Shown in pieces: positions 33,575 through 42,766 of a DNA stretch of 42,855 nt. Each line of letters opens with the position of its first letter. Within the stretch, counting starts at the first letter, position 1. The stretch is from contig MAAU01000056.1 in NCBI GenBank assembly GCA_002162825.1, positions 1 through 42,855 of the forward strand, in the 5' to 3' direction. The position numbers and the translations under genes were made by a program. Source of the stretch: Gammaproteobacteria bacterium 54_18_T64. Its GTDB lineage: Bacteria; Pseudomonadota; Gammaproteobacteria; Pseudomonadales; Porticoccaceae. The notes below the pieces were generated by a model. The model did no database searches, was not told where the DNA came from, and saw only the letters and a list, made by a program, of their open reading frames with translations.

Positions 33575-35335
33575 CTACTGATAATAATTGTCGATTTGAT
33601 CGCGGGTAATGATACCGATAACCGGCGATGAGGTCGCGCTAGTGGGCTCGCTAACATGCACGGCGAAGCCATTCTTTTCGCGGATTAGCATCAATGCCTC
33701 CTGCAGTGTGGCGCGTGAGTGAATTGGGTGTAGGCGCCAGCGTTCACCGGCAATTTCCATTAAATCAATGTGCAGTTGTGGGCTATCATCGGCGTTCGCT
33801 ACCTGTATGTGGTGGGCGAGATCGCTGGGTCGGAGAATATAGCTCTCGTGAGAGCCTGCTTCGACGACAATCCAGTCGGGGTGTTGATTGAGCAATACCT
33901 CAGCCTGATCAAAGGTCAGCTGTGGATCGTGAGAGATGAAGTTTCGATTCATCAGGCTGGTGACACCGGCGCGGCTCAAACTCTGAAACACGGGAGAGGT
34001 GAAAGACTCTGGATTTCGGCCGATGAGAAAGAGGCCGGGTAGGCGGCTGGTTAGGCGAGCGGTGATGGTAGCAATGACAATGACCAACATTGCCGGTAGT
34101 AAAATGGCCGAGTTATAGGTTAACTCCAATAGAGCCATTAAAGCGGCGAGGGGGGCGTTGAGCACGCCGGCCATCATCGCGCCCATGCCCAATGTCGCGT
34201 AAAAGCCACTGCTGGCTGTATCCACGGGGCTTAAGCTGGCGCCAATGATGCCTATGGCGCCACCGAGGCAGGCGCCGGTAACCAGGGTGGGGCCGATGCT
34301 GCCACCGGGGACACCGAGGGCAATGGTGGCTGTTGACAGTAGCAGCTTGGCGATCGCAATCGTGAGTAGAAGATTGAGGCTGAGCTCTCCCAGCATGGCG
34401 GCTTCAACAGTGTCGTAGCCGACGCCCATTACCTGGGGTACAAAGGCAGCGGTGAGGCTGGTGAGAATGCCGGCCGTCAATAAGCGGGCGCTCAGCGATA
34501 GTTTTTTTAGACCCTGGATGTATTGGTGCAATTTGAGCACAACGCTACAGGCGAGCCCGACAATAATGCCGCAGAAGATTAAAAAGGGCAGTTCGAGCAT
34601 GCTGCCCATGGTCAGTACAGGGATTGAAAAGGCGGGGGCATCGCCAAAGCAGACGCGGCTGATTAAGGCGCCGGAGACAGAGGCGAGGGTAATGGGGATA
34701 AAGCCGGTCACCGTGTATTCCATGAGCACCACTTCCATGGCAAAAATAACGCCGGCGAGAGGGGTGTTGAAAGAGGCGGCAATCGCGGCGGCAACACCAC
34801 AGCCGACCATAATACGCAGGCTGTTATTGGGCAGGCCGAGTTTTTGACCGAGCAGGCTCGAGCAGGTGGCGCCGAGATGTACGGCGGGGCCTTCCCTGCC
34901 GACCGAGTGGCCTGATAGGGCAGCCACTGAACCAGCGAAAAACTGTATGACACCGTTGCGCGCCGGTAAGTGAGCCTGGTGTTGCTGATAGCGTTCGATG
35001 ACGTGGCCGACGCCGCATTGGCGTTCGGCTTTGGATCGGGAACGCATGATTAGGGCGATAATGACAGTGCCTGCCAGGGGCAGTAATAGACGCGCTTCCA
35101 GGGGCAGGGATTCAAAACCCTCACTTTCACGGGAGGGCAAGAAGAGCTCGAGAGGCCACTCGATGGCGAGACGAAAGGCTACCGCGATAAAGCCGGTGAC
35201 GATGCCACTGGCCAGCCCGAGCAGGGCGAGTTGGGGGAGTGCGTCGGTATGTGCCAGGCGATGGCGAAACTGGGTAAAGAGGGTGTCGGCACGTTCTTGT
35301 GGGGGCCTGGGTAGATCTTTCTCAGGTGGCTGCAT
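33575..35335 (-). CDS. CLC-type chloride channel/antiporter with C-terminal CBS region
   Basis: About 586 residues, started at the ATG at 35335 (MQPPEKDLPRPPQERAD); a longer frame to 35503 would run into argC. The CLC membrane domain has the gating glutamate in GREGPAVHLG and the GGSIGP loop. The first selectivity motif GSGIP of E. coli ClcA is replaced by a CGVGHVIERY segment, so anion selectivity may differ. The C-terminal about 120 residues resemble one or two CBS modules (LTFDQAEVLLNQHPDWIVV, ATLQEALMLIREKNGFAVHV) that could bind nucleotides. It is divergent from argC. Confidence 0.9.
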   Translation of the reverse strand: MQPPEKDLPRPPQERADTLFTQFRHRLAHTDALPQLALLGLASGIVTGFIAVAFRLAIEWPLELFLPSRESEGFESLPLEARLLLPLAGTVIIALIMRSRSKAERQCGVGHVIERYQQHQAHLPARNGVIQFFAGSVAALSGHSVGREGPAVHLGATCSSLLGQKLGLPNNSLRIMVGCGVAAAIAASFNTPLAGVIFAMEVVLMEYTVTGFIPITLASVSGALISRVCFGDAPAFSIPVLTMGSMLELPFLIFCGIIVGLACSVVLKLHQYIQGLKKLSLSARLLTAGILTSLTAAFVPQVMGVGYDTVEAAMLGELSLNLLLTIAIAKLLLSTATIALGVPGGSIGPTLVTGACLGGAIGIIGASLSPVDTASSGFYATLGMGAMMAGVLNAPLAALMALLELTYNSAILLPAMLVIVIATITARLTSRLPGLFLIGRNPESFTSPVFQSLSRAGVTSLMNRNFISHDPQLTFDQAEVLLNQHPDWIVVEAGSHESYILRPSDLAHHIQVANADDSPQLHIDLMEIAGERWRLHPIHSRATLQEALMLIREKNGFAVHVSEPTSATSSPVIGIITRDQIDNYYQ

Positions 35336-35431
35336 AGTTATTATATTGATTGCATGATCATCGAGCTTAGCACGGGCCTCGGTTGCGGTATGATAGCTGG
35401 TTCCCAGGATTTTAAGACGAGGTAGGTAGGC

Positions 35432-36463
35432 GTGATAAGGGCGAGTATTGTAGGTGGAACCGGTTATACCGGGGTCGAGTTGCTGCGTTTGTTGGCGCAG
35501 CACCCAGAGGTGGAAGTGGTGGAGATTACTTCTCGCAGCGAAAATGGCTTGCCCGTTGCCGACCTATTTCCCAGTCTACGTGGGCATTTTGATCTGTGCT
35601 TTAGTGAACCTGACCCCGATCGTTTGGCTGAGTCCGATGTGGTGTTTTTTGCCACTCCCCACGGCGTGGCGCAGGCGATGGTACCCGAGATTCTCAAGCG
35701 TGGCGCGCGCGTCATCGACCTGTCGGCGGACTTTCGCATTCAGGATCGCCAGCTCTGGGAAAAATGGTATGGGCAGAGTCATACCTGCCCCGAATTAATA
35801 GCCGAAGCCGTCTATGGCCTGCCGGAGGTTAAGCGAGAGGCGATACGCTCGGCCCGTTTGATCGCCTGCCCGGGTTGTTACCCAACCAGTGTGCAGCTGG
35901 GCTTTTTGCCCCTGCTTGAAAACGATTTGGTGGCCGCCGATGATTTGATAGCCAATTCTGCATCGGGCGCCAGTGGTGCCGGCCGCCAGGCGAAGATAGA
36001 TAATTTGCACAGTGAGGTCAGCGACAGTTTTAAGGCCTACGCCGCTGGAGGGCATCGCCATTTGCCGGAGATTGTTCAGGGTCTGGAGTCCTTCACCAGT
36101 AAGCAGGTGGGTTTGACCTTTGTACCCCACTTGTTGCCGATAGTACGCGGTATTCATTCCACACTTTATGCAACCCTGCTTGATACCAATATTGACTTAC
36201 AGATTTTGTTTGAGCAGCGCTATGCCGATGAGCCCTTTGTCGATGTGCTACCTGCGGGCGCACACCCGCAAACCCGCAGTGTACGGGGTTCAAATATTTG
36301 CCGTATTAGTGTGGTCAGGCCACAAGGTGGCGATAAAGTAGTGGTGATGTCGGCGATTGATAACCTGGTTAAGGGGGCCTCTGGGCAGGCGCTGCAAAAT
36401 ATGAACATCATGTTTGGCCTGCCGGAAACGTGTGGCCTCGAAGCGCCACCCTTGCTCCCCTAG
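35432..36463 (+). CDS. argC: N-acetyl-gamma-glutamyl-phosphate reductase
   Basis: A 343-residue arginine-synthesis enzyme with a GTG start; GAGG lies 9 bases before it. The NADP-binding loop is GGTGYTG (8-14) and the catalytic Cys149 lies in ACPGCYPT. The second half shows SGASGAGR and the HRHLPEI segment. Length is typical. As in Pseudomonas it is followed by the DUF6776, bactofilin and erpA genes. Confidence 0.96.
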   Translation: MIRASIVGGTGYTGVELLRLLAQHPEVEVVEITSRSENGLPVADLFPSLRGHFDLCFSEPDPDRLAESDVVFFATPHGVAQAMVPEILKRGARVIDLSADFRIQDRQLWEKWYGQSHTCPELIAEAVYGLPEVKREAIRSARLIACPGCYPTSVQLGFLPLLENDLVAADDLIANSASGASGAGRQAKIDNLHSEVSDSFKAYAAGGHRHLPEIVQGLESFTSKQVGLTFVPHLLPIVRGIHSTLYATLLDTNIDLQILFEQRYADEPFVDVLPAGAHPQTRSVRGSNICRISVVRPQGGDKVVVMSAIDNLVKGASGQALQNMNIMFGLPETCGLEAPPLLP

Positions 36464-36527
36464 CGTGAAACGCAATTTTCTGGGCACATTCAGGTTGGCC
36501 AAAACACCAGAGCCGGAGTAACAAGCA

Positions 36528-37250
36528 GTGGATGGATTGTTCGATCGCTTGATGGACTGCCGCAGCTGTCTGTTGACTCTACTGCTATTGGCAGTGCTTG
36601 TCGGTCTGGGTGGGGGCTTTCTGCAAGGTAGTGAGTACTTTGTAGAAACGGTCGTTGCCCATCGTCAATTACAGGCCGACTTCGAGCGCCAATCGGTACG
36701 GCTACGTGAGCAAGAACAGCAGCAGCTAGCCCTGCAACTGGGTGCTGAGGTTGACCGACAGGCCCTGGAGAAAATGCGCAGGACGGTGGTGGTGCTCGAT
36801 AGAAAATTATCGGCCTATCAGGAGGAGCTCGACCTTTATCGCAACCTGGTGAAAAGTGATCAGTTGGAAAAAGGCCTGCAAATATCCAATTTTCTGATCA
36901 GGTCGACAGAAGTGCCCGGGGTTTACCGCTACCGTTTTGCCCTGCGCAAGACGGAGGGTTTGGCGAGAGCGACAAAAGTAAGTTTCACTGTCGAATTTGA
37001 GGGTCAATTGGCAGGCGACGTGGCGAGTTATTCCCTGGCGCAATTGGATCCAAATGTGGAAGTGATGCCGGTCAACAGCCGCTTCAAGTATTTTCAGCTA
37101 CTCGAAGGCGCGCTTCATTTACCCGATGGTTTCGAGCCCGAGTCTATACGCGCAACAATTTGGCCCTCGAAAAAAAAGACTCGTAGCAGCGAGTTAGTGA
37201 TGTCGTGGGCTCTTGCCAGGGGGCAGGTCAATAAGAGTGGAGGTGAGTAA
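36528..37250 (+). CDS. DUF6776-like membrane protein with coiled coil
   Basis: A 240-residue protein of unknown function. One transmembrane helix lies near 14-33 (CLLTLLLLAVLVGLGGGF), followed by a long charged coiled coil (about 45-115, e.g. RLREQEQQQLALQLG) and a beta-rich C-terminal domain. The topology suggests a single-pass protein with a periplasmic body. It overlaps the bactofilin start by one base (TAATG), so it is coupled to a cytoskeletal protein. I believe this matches the DUF6776 family found at the same place in Pseudomonas. A role in cell envelope or shape is inferred from context only. Confidence 0.75.
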   Translation: MDGLFDRLMDCRSCLLTLLLLAVLVGLGGGFLQGSEYFVETVVAHRQLQADFERQSVRLREQEQQQLALQLGAEVDRQALEKMRRTVVVLDRKLSAYQEELDLYRNLVKSDQLEKGLQISNFLIRSTEVPGVYRYRFALRKTEGLARATKVSFTVEFEGQLAGDVASYSLAQLDPNVEVMPVNSRFKYFQLLEGALHLPDGFEPESIRATIWPSKKKTRSSELVMSWALARGQVNKSGGE

Positions 37251-37702
37251 TGCGTAGGGATAAAAAACACAGAAGAGGGACGGCGACGCCAACCTTGATC
37301 GCCAAGGGGACTTGTATCGTTGGCGAAATCCATTTTAGCGGTAGTCTGGAGATAGAGGGCCAGGTTACAGGCAACATTGAAGCAGCCGCTGATGATGCCG
37401 ACGCCTGCGTAAGAATCCTCGACACGGGAGCTGTCATTGGTCAGGTGAGGGCGCCTGTGGTGATGGTCAGTGGTAGTATAGAGGGAGATATCTATGCAGC
37501 GTCGCAGGTTGAACTTGCCTGCAAGGCGGTGGTCAAGGGAGATATTCACTATGCCTTGCTCGAAATAGAGAAGGGTGCGCAGGTGAACGGTGGCTTTGCG
37601 CAAGAGGATGTGAATGCTGTGGCTACGGCCCCGCAAGCCGAAAAGCCGGAAGTGGTGAGCCGCCTCGGAGCTGTTGGTGATAGTGGCGTCGGGCAAGGTT
37701 GA
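37250..37702 (+). CDS. Bactofilin (polymer-forming cytoskeletal protein)
   Basis: A 150-residue protein with the central bactofilin beta-helix (about 18-120: TLIAKGTCIVGEIHFSGSLEIEG, GQVTGNIEAAADDADACVRIL, VSGSIEGDIYAASQVEL). The repeated short strands ending in G-x-I/V are characteristic. The short basic N-terminus (MRRDKKHRRGTATP) and flexible acidic tail fit the family. Bactofilins form filaments at the membrane and recruit cell-wall enzymes. An M23 endopeptidase and a muropeptide-recycling kinase (anmK) are encoded within 4 kb. The gene is translationally coupled to the DUF6776 gene. Confidence 0.9.
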   Translation: MRRDKKHRRGTATPTLIAKGTCIVGEIHFSGSLEIEGQVTGNIEAAADDADACVRILDTGAVIGQVRAPVVMVSGSIEGDIYAASQVELACKAVVKGDIHYALLEIEKGAQVNGGFAQEDVNAVATAPQAEKPEVVSRLGAVGDSGVGQG

Positions 37703-37791
37703 TATTGTTATTTGCTTATTTGCCCCCATACTGAGGCATAGTTTGCAGAATATATTGTTAGAAGACAGATAGAAAAGATTACGGAGTATTA

Positions 37792-38145
37792 ATGACAGTT
37801 GCAGAAACATTTATCCCCAGCGCCCTTAATGTAACCAATAGCGCGGTGCATAAAGTTAAGACCCTGGTCGCGGAGGAAGGTAATCCAGATCTGAAATTAC
37901 GCGTCTACGTCACGGGTGGCGGCTGTTCTGGGTTCCAGTACGGTTTTACCTTCGATGAGGCGGTTGCCGAAGACGATACTCAGGTTGAGCGAGAAGGTGT
38001 GACAGTTCTCGTCGATTCCTTGAGCTTTCAGTACCTGTCGGGTGCTGAGCTCGATTACTCCGAAGGGCTCGAGGGCTCTCGCTTTGTGGTCAATAATCCC
38101 AATGCTGCGACCACCTGCGGTTGTGGTGCCTCGTTTTCGATCTGA
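37792..38145 (+). CDS. erpA: Iron-sulfur cluster insertion protein ErpA
   Basis: A 117-residue A-type Fe-S carrier. The three conserved cysteines are in [11 protein letters not shown] and the C-terminal TCGCGASF. The ErpA-like N-terminal part and length fit. It delivers [4Fe-4S] clusters to apoproteins such as IspG/IspH. GGAG lies 8 bases before the ATG (GGAGTATTA). The DsrE-like gene follows at once. Confidence 0.93.
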   Translation: MTVAETFIPSALNVTNSAVHKVKTLVAEEGNPDLKLRVYVTGGGCSGFQYGFTFDEAVAEDDTQVEREGVTVLVDSLSFQYLSGAELDYSEGLEGSRFVVNNPNAATTCGCGASFSI

Positions 38146-38162
38146 ATACAAGCGGATTTGAT

Positions 38163-38660
38163 TTGCCGTCGCTAAGTCTTACCCCTATTTGGGCTGGGCG
38201 ATGCGCACTCCTGTGTTGTTTGCTAGTAGTCTGTTGCTTCGGGGCACTGGCGAGGGATGAGGTGAAAACCCTAGCTGAAGTACCGAAGAATGTAGTGCCT
38301 GGCTATCTGGTTCGTATTGAGCAGAATAAGCCCGAGGAAGTCGAGGCAGCACTGCTGCGTGCAGAGATCTTATATATGGAAAGGGCGCCCCTGTTGGCGA
38401 GTACTCCTCCCATTGCTCTTGTCTTGCACGGCCCCGAGGTTGAAATTTTTTTCCGGGAAAACTATAAGCGTTACAAGAAGATAGTTGACCTGGCTGCGCG
38501 ACTTACAGCATTTCAGGTGGTCGATATCAAAATTTGCCGTACTCGCTTACGTTTTCTTGAGCAAAATGAAACGAATCTTTTTCCCTTTGTCGGTACCGTC
38601 GCCTTTGGCCCCGAGGAGATAGCGCGACTGACAGAGGAAGAGGCTTATGTGCGCTTTTAG
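38163..38660 (+). CDS. DsrE-like exported protein of unknown function
   Basis: About 165 residues with no ATG start. TTG at 38163 is chosen because GCGGA precedes it by 6 bases; another TTG at 38121 would overlap erpA by 25 bases. A signal peptide (ALLCCLLVVCCFGALA) is followed by a DsrE/DsrF-type pattern: the strand IALVLHGPEVEIFFREN, a middle helix KKIVDLAARLTAFQVVDIKICRTRLRF, and the end FVGTVAFGPEEIARLTEEEAYVRF. DsrE relatives act in sulfur transfer, but the periplasmic members are mostly uncharacterised. A single Cys (KICRTR) sits where such proteins carry the active cysteine. The function is open. Confidence 0.6.
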   Translation: MPSLSLTPIWAGRCALLCCLLVVCCFGALARDEVKTLAEVPKNVVPGYLVRIEQNKPEEVEAALLRAEILYMERAPLLASTPPIALVLHGPEVEIFFRENYKRYKKIVDLAARLTAFQVVDIKICRTRLRFLEQNETNLFPFVGTVAFGPEEIARLTEEEAYVRF

Positions 38661-38706
38661 CTGTTGGGCTTTTAGTAATTAGGCTTCAGTAGTTTCGCCT
38701 TGATGG

Positions 38707-39840
38707 CTAGGCAGGGTAGCCTGGGTAAATCCCGCCCAATACGGACAAGCTTTTTGCCCCGGTGACAGCGGGTAAATTGCCCGCCAGCCCAGCTAGTGTT
38801 TGCCGTGCGAGCCAGGCAAAGGCTGCGGCCTCAACCCACTCGGGTGCAATACCCAATACCGCTGTACTGATAACTTTTGCGGGCTTAAGTAAATCGCCAA
38901 GGCAGGCCATAAGCGTTGTGTTCAGTGCGCCACCACCACAGATAAAAACCTCATCGACCTCAACAGGTAGTGTCCTTATCGCATCCGTGATGGTTTCCGC
39001 GGTAAAGGCCAGTAGTGTTGCCTGTACACAGCCGGCTGAGAGGTGGTCAAACCCTTTGAGCTGTTGGTCTAGCCAGTCTTTGTTGAACTCTTCCCTGCCG
39101 GTACTCTTTGGGATTGAGCGTTGCAAAAACGGGTGGGATTTTAACTGCTGAAGAAGCAAAGTGTCGCTTGTATGTAGCTTGGCCCATTGTCCGCCGCTGT
39201 CGAATGCTTTGTTTTGATGTCGTTTAATCCAGTCATCGAGTAAGCGGTTACCGGGACCGGTGTCGAAACCGATGACTTCGCCTTTGATGGGTAGCAGGGT
39301 GATGTTGCTGATGCCGCCAATATTGACGATAGCCCTGTTGTGGGTCTCGCTATGGAAAACAGAGCGGTGAAAGGCCGGTACTAGCGGTGCGGCTTGTCCG
39401 CCGAGTGCCATATCTCTGCGCCTGAAATCTGCGACGGTGGTAATGCCGGTTTGGGCGGCAATAGTGTTGGGGTCGCCAATTTGCAGCGTGAAGGGGTGAG
39501 GTGTGTCTGGGCTCGGGGGTCGGTGTCGTACGGTTTGACCGTGGCTGCCAATAGCGGTGATGTCGCTTGGTTTGAGTCCAGCCTGTAACAAGAGAGCGTT
39601 CGTCGCTTGTGCGAAGCAGGTACCCAGTTGTTGGTCGACACTGCCGAGGGTATCGATATCATCGTCGCCCGGTAAAAATAAGGCCCTGGTGAGGTGTTGA
39701 AGGTGCTCGGGGATTGGCTGGCAACAAGTGGCAATTATATTTGCCTTGCCTTCGGTGAAGTCGACAATGGCGCTGTCTATGCCGTCCATACTGGTGCCGG
39801 ACATTAAGCCTATATAGAGCTCGCGCGATATATGCTTCAT
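38707..39840 (-). CDS. anmK: Anhydro-N-acetylmuramic acid kinase
   Basis: A 377-residue ASKHA-fold kinase of cell-wall recycling, converting 1,6-anhydroMurNAc to MurNAc-6-phosphate. Starting at the ATG at 39840 gives MKHISRELYIGLMSGTSMDGID; the longer frame overlaps the M23 gene and is rejected. GSHGQTVRH, NIGGISNITLL, GFDTGPGN and FICGGGALN are family motifs. The gene lies 13 bases after the M23 peptidase stop, so the two form an operon for peptidoglycan turnover. Confidence 0.95.
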   Translation of the reverse strand: MKHISRELYIGLMSGTSMDGIDSAIVDFTEGKANIIATCCQPIPEHLQHLTRALFLPGDDDIDTLGSVDQQLGTCFAQATNALLLQAGLKPSDITAIGSHGQTVRHRPPSPDTPHPFTLQIGDPNTIAAQTGITTVADFRRRDMALGGQAAPLVPAFHRSVFHSETHNRAIVNIGGISNITLLPIKGEVIGFDTGPGNRLLDDWIKRHQNKAFDSGGQWAKLHTSDTLLLQQLKSHPFLQRSIPKSTGREEFNKDWLDQQLKGFDHLSAGCVQATLLAFTAETITDAIRTLPVEVDEVFICGGGALNTTLMACLGDLLKPAKVISTAVLGIAPEWVEAAAFAWLARQTLAGLAGNLPAVTGAKSLSVLGGIYPGYPA

Positions 39841-39853
39841 CTGATCGTGAGTT

Positions 39854-41197
39854 TTAGTCGTGTAGATTGGCTTGGGCAAGCAGTATGCCGTTGTGCTGGC
39901 CAAGTTGGTTGAGCAGGGGGGTGGTTTGGGCGAAAAACTCCTTGCGCTGACTCTTGGCAATGGTTTTGGCATCGGGCAGTTTCACCGTCCGAGGGTTGCG
40001 GTGAACGCCATTTACTAAAAATTCGTAATGCAGGTGAGGGCCGGTAGCGTAGCCGGTTGAGCCGACGGTGCCAATGGCCTTGCCCTGACTGACATGCTTG
40101 CCTTTACGGGTGAGGCGTTTGGTCAGGTGCAGATATTTGGTGACATATTTTCCGCCGTGTTGAATAAACACATAGTTGCCATTTGCCTTGCTATAGCCGC
40201 TGGCGATGACTTTGCCGTCACCAGCAGCAAAGACGGGGGTGCCACGTGGCGCGGCATAGTCGACACCGCGATGGGCCTTGATGCGCTTGTGTACGGGGTG
40301 CTTGCGTCGCAGGCTGAAGTTGGAGCTGATGCGGGTAAAATCCAATGGTGCTCGCAGGAAAGCCTTGCGCATGGGCTTGCCGTCGGGGGTGTAATAATTG
40401 ATTGAGCCATCTTGTTCGACGAAGCGAACGGCGCTGTAGCTGGTTCCTTGATTGGAGAATGTGGCGGCGAGGATGTCCCCGGTACCGACTTTTTGGCCGT
40501 TGAGAAACTTTTCATCGTAGAGGACGCTAAACTCATCGCCATTGCGAATATCGAGAGCAAAGTCTATATCCCAGCCAAATATATTGGCTATTTCCATGAC
40601 CTTGCCCTGACTTAAGCCGGCCCGGCTGGCATCAAACGATAGGGAGTTGTTGATAATGGCGGTTTTGTAGGTCGGAAGGAGATCGGGTTGGAGTACGACT
40701 TTAGTACCTTGAAAGCCGTTTTCATTGCGTTCGTAAAGATAGTGTTCAAGACTTGAGCGGGTATATTTAACTTGAGCTAGCCGGCCAACATCGTTTAAGC
40801 AAATGGCAATGTGCTCGCCGGGTCGCAGGCGCTGCAGTGGTCTTTGCTCGGTGCTTGTGTTGGCGACGGCGTAGACGTCACTGGCGTTGAGACCGAGACG
40901 TTTGAATATGGAGCTTAGGTTGTCGCCAGAGGCGATGGTGGTTTGTTGCCAGATTGGGGCAGTAGATGCAGAGCTAGGCTTGTCTAAGCTGTCGATTGCA
41001 GGGCTACTAAGCGTGGTTAGCACTTGGGAGTCAGTCGGTAGTTCAACGGCAATAATATTGCGCTTGGCCTGGACGTTTTTAGAGGGCAAGAGGGAAATGA
41101 CTCCAATCAGACAAAAGGCAACGGCACTTGCCGCAACGAGATGTTTTTTTGGCAGTTTTGAGCCCACTGTCGAGGGCGAATTTCGGCTGGCTTGCAT
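39854..41197 (-). CDS. M23 family peptidoglycan endopeptidase with LysM-like domain
   Basis: A 447-residue envelope protein. A membrane anchor lies near 21-40 (LVAASAVAFCLIGVISLLPS). An OapA/LysM-like region follows (IASGDNLSSIFKRLGLNASDVY). The C-terminal M23 metallopeptidase has its zinc ligands in HRGVDYAAPRGTPV and GPHLHYEF. The YebA/MepM type cleaves cross-links between peptide stems during wall growth. It forms an operon with anmK and is divergent from tyrS, as in Pseudomonas. Confidence 0.92.
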   Translation of the reverse strand: MQASRNSPSTVGSKLPKKHLVAASAVAFCLIGVISLLPSKNVQAKRNIIAVELPTDSQVLTTLSSPAIDSLDKPSSASTAPIWQQTTIASGDNLSSIFKRLGLNASDVYAVANTSTEQRPLQRLRPGEHIAICLNDVGRLAQVKYTRSSLEHYLYERNENGFQGTKVVLQPDLLPTYKTAIINNSLSFDASRAGLSQGKVMEIANIFGWDIDFALDIRNGDEFSVLYDEKFLNGQKVGTGDILAATFSNQGTSYSAVRFVEQDGSINYYTPDGKPMRKAFLRAPLDFTRISSNFSLRRKHPVHKRIKAHRGVDYAAPRGTPVFAAGDGKVIASGYSKANGNYVFIQHGGKYVTKYLHLTKRLTRKGKHVSQGKAIGTVGSTGYATGPHLHYEFLVNGVHRNPRTVKLPDAKTIAKSQRKEFFAQTTPLLNQLGQHNGILLAQANLHD

Positions 41198-41365
41198 GAG
41201 CTGGTGTATTCCGCAGGAGCTGTGGGAGCTAAGGTTGTGATTTATAACAAAATACAGCCTTGACTTAAAGTTTTGGCTAGTGAATGTGTGGTGTGGGTGG
41301 CATTTGTTTTTGCTAGGCTATCCTGTATCGTTCGGCTCCTTTTGGTAAAGAGGCTTAATAACGTC

Positions 41366-42664
41366 ATGGCGAAAGTGGATCGGGGTTTGATTGGTGATTT
41401 GCAGGGTCGCGGTCTCGTTGCGCAGATGACGGGTGAGGGGGGCTTTGCCGAGCATCTTGCCGAGCGCCGTGTGCTCTATTGTGGTTTTGATCCGACGGCA
41501 GATAGCCTCCATATAGGTAGTCTGGTGCCGCTCCTTGCCCTGCGTCGTTTTCAATTGGCAGGGCATAAGCCAATTGCACTAGTTGGTGGAGCAACGGGCT
41601 TGATTGGTGATCCTAGCTTTAAGGCTCAGGAGCGTCAGCTAAATACGCCTGATGTAGTCGCCGCCTGGAGCGAGCGTCTGCGCCAACAGGTTTCCCGTTT
41701 TATCGATTTCGATGGTGGCGCGTGTTCGGCCGAGATGGCAAACAATCACGATTGGATGGGTGATATGCCGGTTCTGGATTTTCTCCGGGATGTAGGCAAG
41801 CATTTTGCCGTGAATGCGATGATACACAAGGAGTCGGTGAAAACTCGGATTGAGCGCGAGGGTGAGGGTATCTCCTATACCGAGTTTTCCTACATGCTGT
41901 TGCAGTCCTATGACTTTGCAGAGTTATACAAGCGCTTTGGTTGCACATTGCAAATCGGTGGTTCCGATCAGTGGGGCAACATTACCGGTGGTATTGACCT
42001 GGTCCGGCGCATGCACCGTGCTTCGGCTTTTGGCTTGACGTTGCCGCTGATCACCAAGTCTGACGGCAGTAAATTTGGTAAAACTGAATCGGGCACCATA
42101 TGGCTTGATCCGGCAAAGACGTCGCCCTACGCCTTTTATCAATTTTGGGTGAATGTAGCGGATCAGGATGTTTATCGTTTCTTGCATTATTTCACCTTCC
42201 TGTCCTTGGCTGAATTGCAGGATATTGAGCGAGCGGATGAACAGGTGCAGGGCAAGAAATCGGCGCAGGGCATTCTGGCACGTGAAGTGACGAGGTTGGT
42301 TCACGGTGATGAGGGTGTGGCGGCGGCAGAGCGTATTTCGGCCGCCCTATTTAGTGGCGCGTTAGGAGAGCTGACGGAAGGAGACTTAGGGCAGCTTGCA
42401 TTGGATGGCATGCCAAGTAGTGATATTGAGACTGGGGGGGTCTCATTGCTGGATGCGCTGGTGAGCTCGGGCTTGGCATTAACCCCACGGGGTGAGGTAA
42501 CTCAGGGTCAGGCGCGGAAGTTTATCCGCGATGGTGCGGTGCGTGTTAATGGTGAGCAAGTTCGCGATGAATCTGCTGCGTTGGCCCCCTCGAGTGCATA
42601 CTTCGGTCGCTACCATCTCTTGCGCCGCGGCAAGAAGCATTTTCATCTCTTGCGCTGGGTGTAG
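41366..42664 (+). CDS. tyrS: Tyrosyl-tRNA synthetase
   Basis: A 432-residue class I aminoacyl-tRNA synthetase. The ATG at 41366 ([10 protein letters not shown]) is used because AGAGG lies upstream and the longer frame adds a non-conserved stretch. The HIGH-type signature is HIGS (49-52) and the KMSKS-type loop is KFGKT (236-240). The C-terminal S4-like RNA-binding domain is present ([19 protein letters not shown]). Length is typical of the E. coli type. The window continues with an rRNA promoter, as in Pseudomonas. Confidence 0.96.
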   Translation: MAKVDRGLIGDLQGRGLVAQMTGEGGFAEHLAERRVLYCGFDPTADSLHIGSLVPLLALRRFQLAGHKPIALVGGATGLIGDPSFKAQERQLNTPDVVAAWSERLRQQVSRFIDFDGGACSAEMANNHDWMGDMPVLDFLRDVGKHFAVNAMIHKESVKTRIEREGEGISYTEFSYMLLQSYDFAELYKRFGCTLQIGGSDQWGNITGGIDLVRRMHRASAFGLTLPLITKSDGSKFGKTESGTIWLDPAKTSPYAFYQFWVNVADQDVYRFLHYFTFLSLAELQDIERADEQVQGKKSAQGILAREVTRLVHGDEGVAAAERISAALFSGALGELTEGDLGQLALDGMPSSDIETGGVSLLDALVSSGLALTPRGEVTQGQARKFIRDGAVRVNGEQVRDESAALAPSSAYFGRYHLLRRGKKHFHLLRWV

Positions 42665-42728
42665 CTATCGGGTGTGGGGCTGGTGTTGGATGTCATTGCG
42701 TTATTTTCACGAAGAATTGAATTAGGTA

Positions 42729-42766
42729 TTGACAGTATTACGCAGCTCTGTAGAATGCGCGCCTCG
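42729..42766 (+). promoter_or_regulatory. rRNA-operon type promoter
   Basis: TTGACA (42729-42734) and TAGAAT (42751-42756) with a 16-base spacer are followed by a GC-rich discriminator (GCGCGCCTCG) typical of stringently controlled stable-RNA promoters. The expected start is near 42763. The following AT-rich leader runs off the window, and a 16S rRNA gene is expected beyond it. No rRNA sequence is inside the window. Confidence 0.7.

Noticed and set aside
41273-41365. Extended tyrS N-terminus (31 extra residues)
   Set aside because: The extension is hydrophobic and unlike tyrosyl-tRNA synthetases, while the ATG at 41366 has a ribosome site and the conserved beginning.
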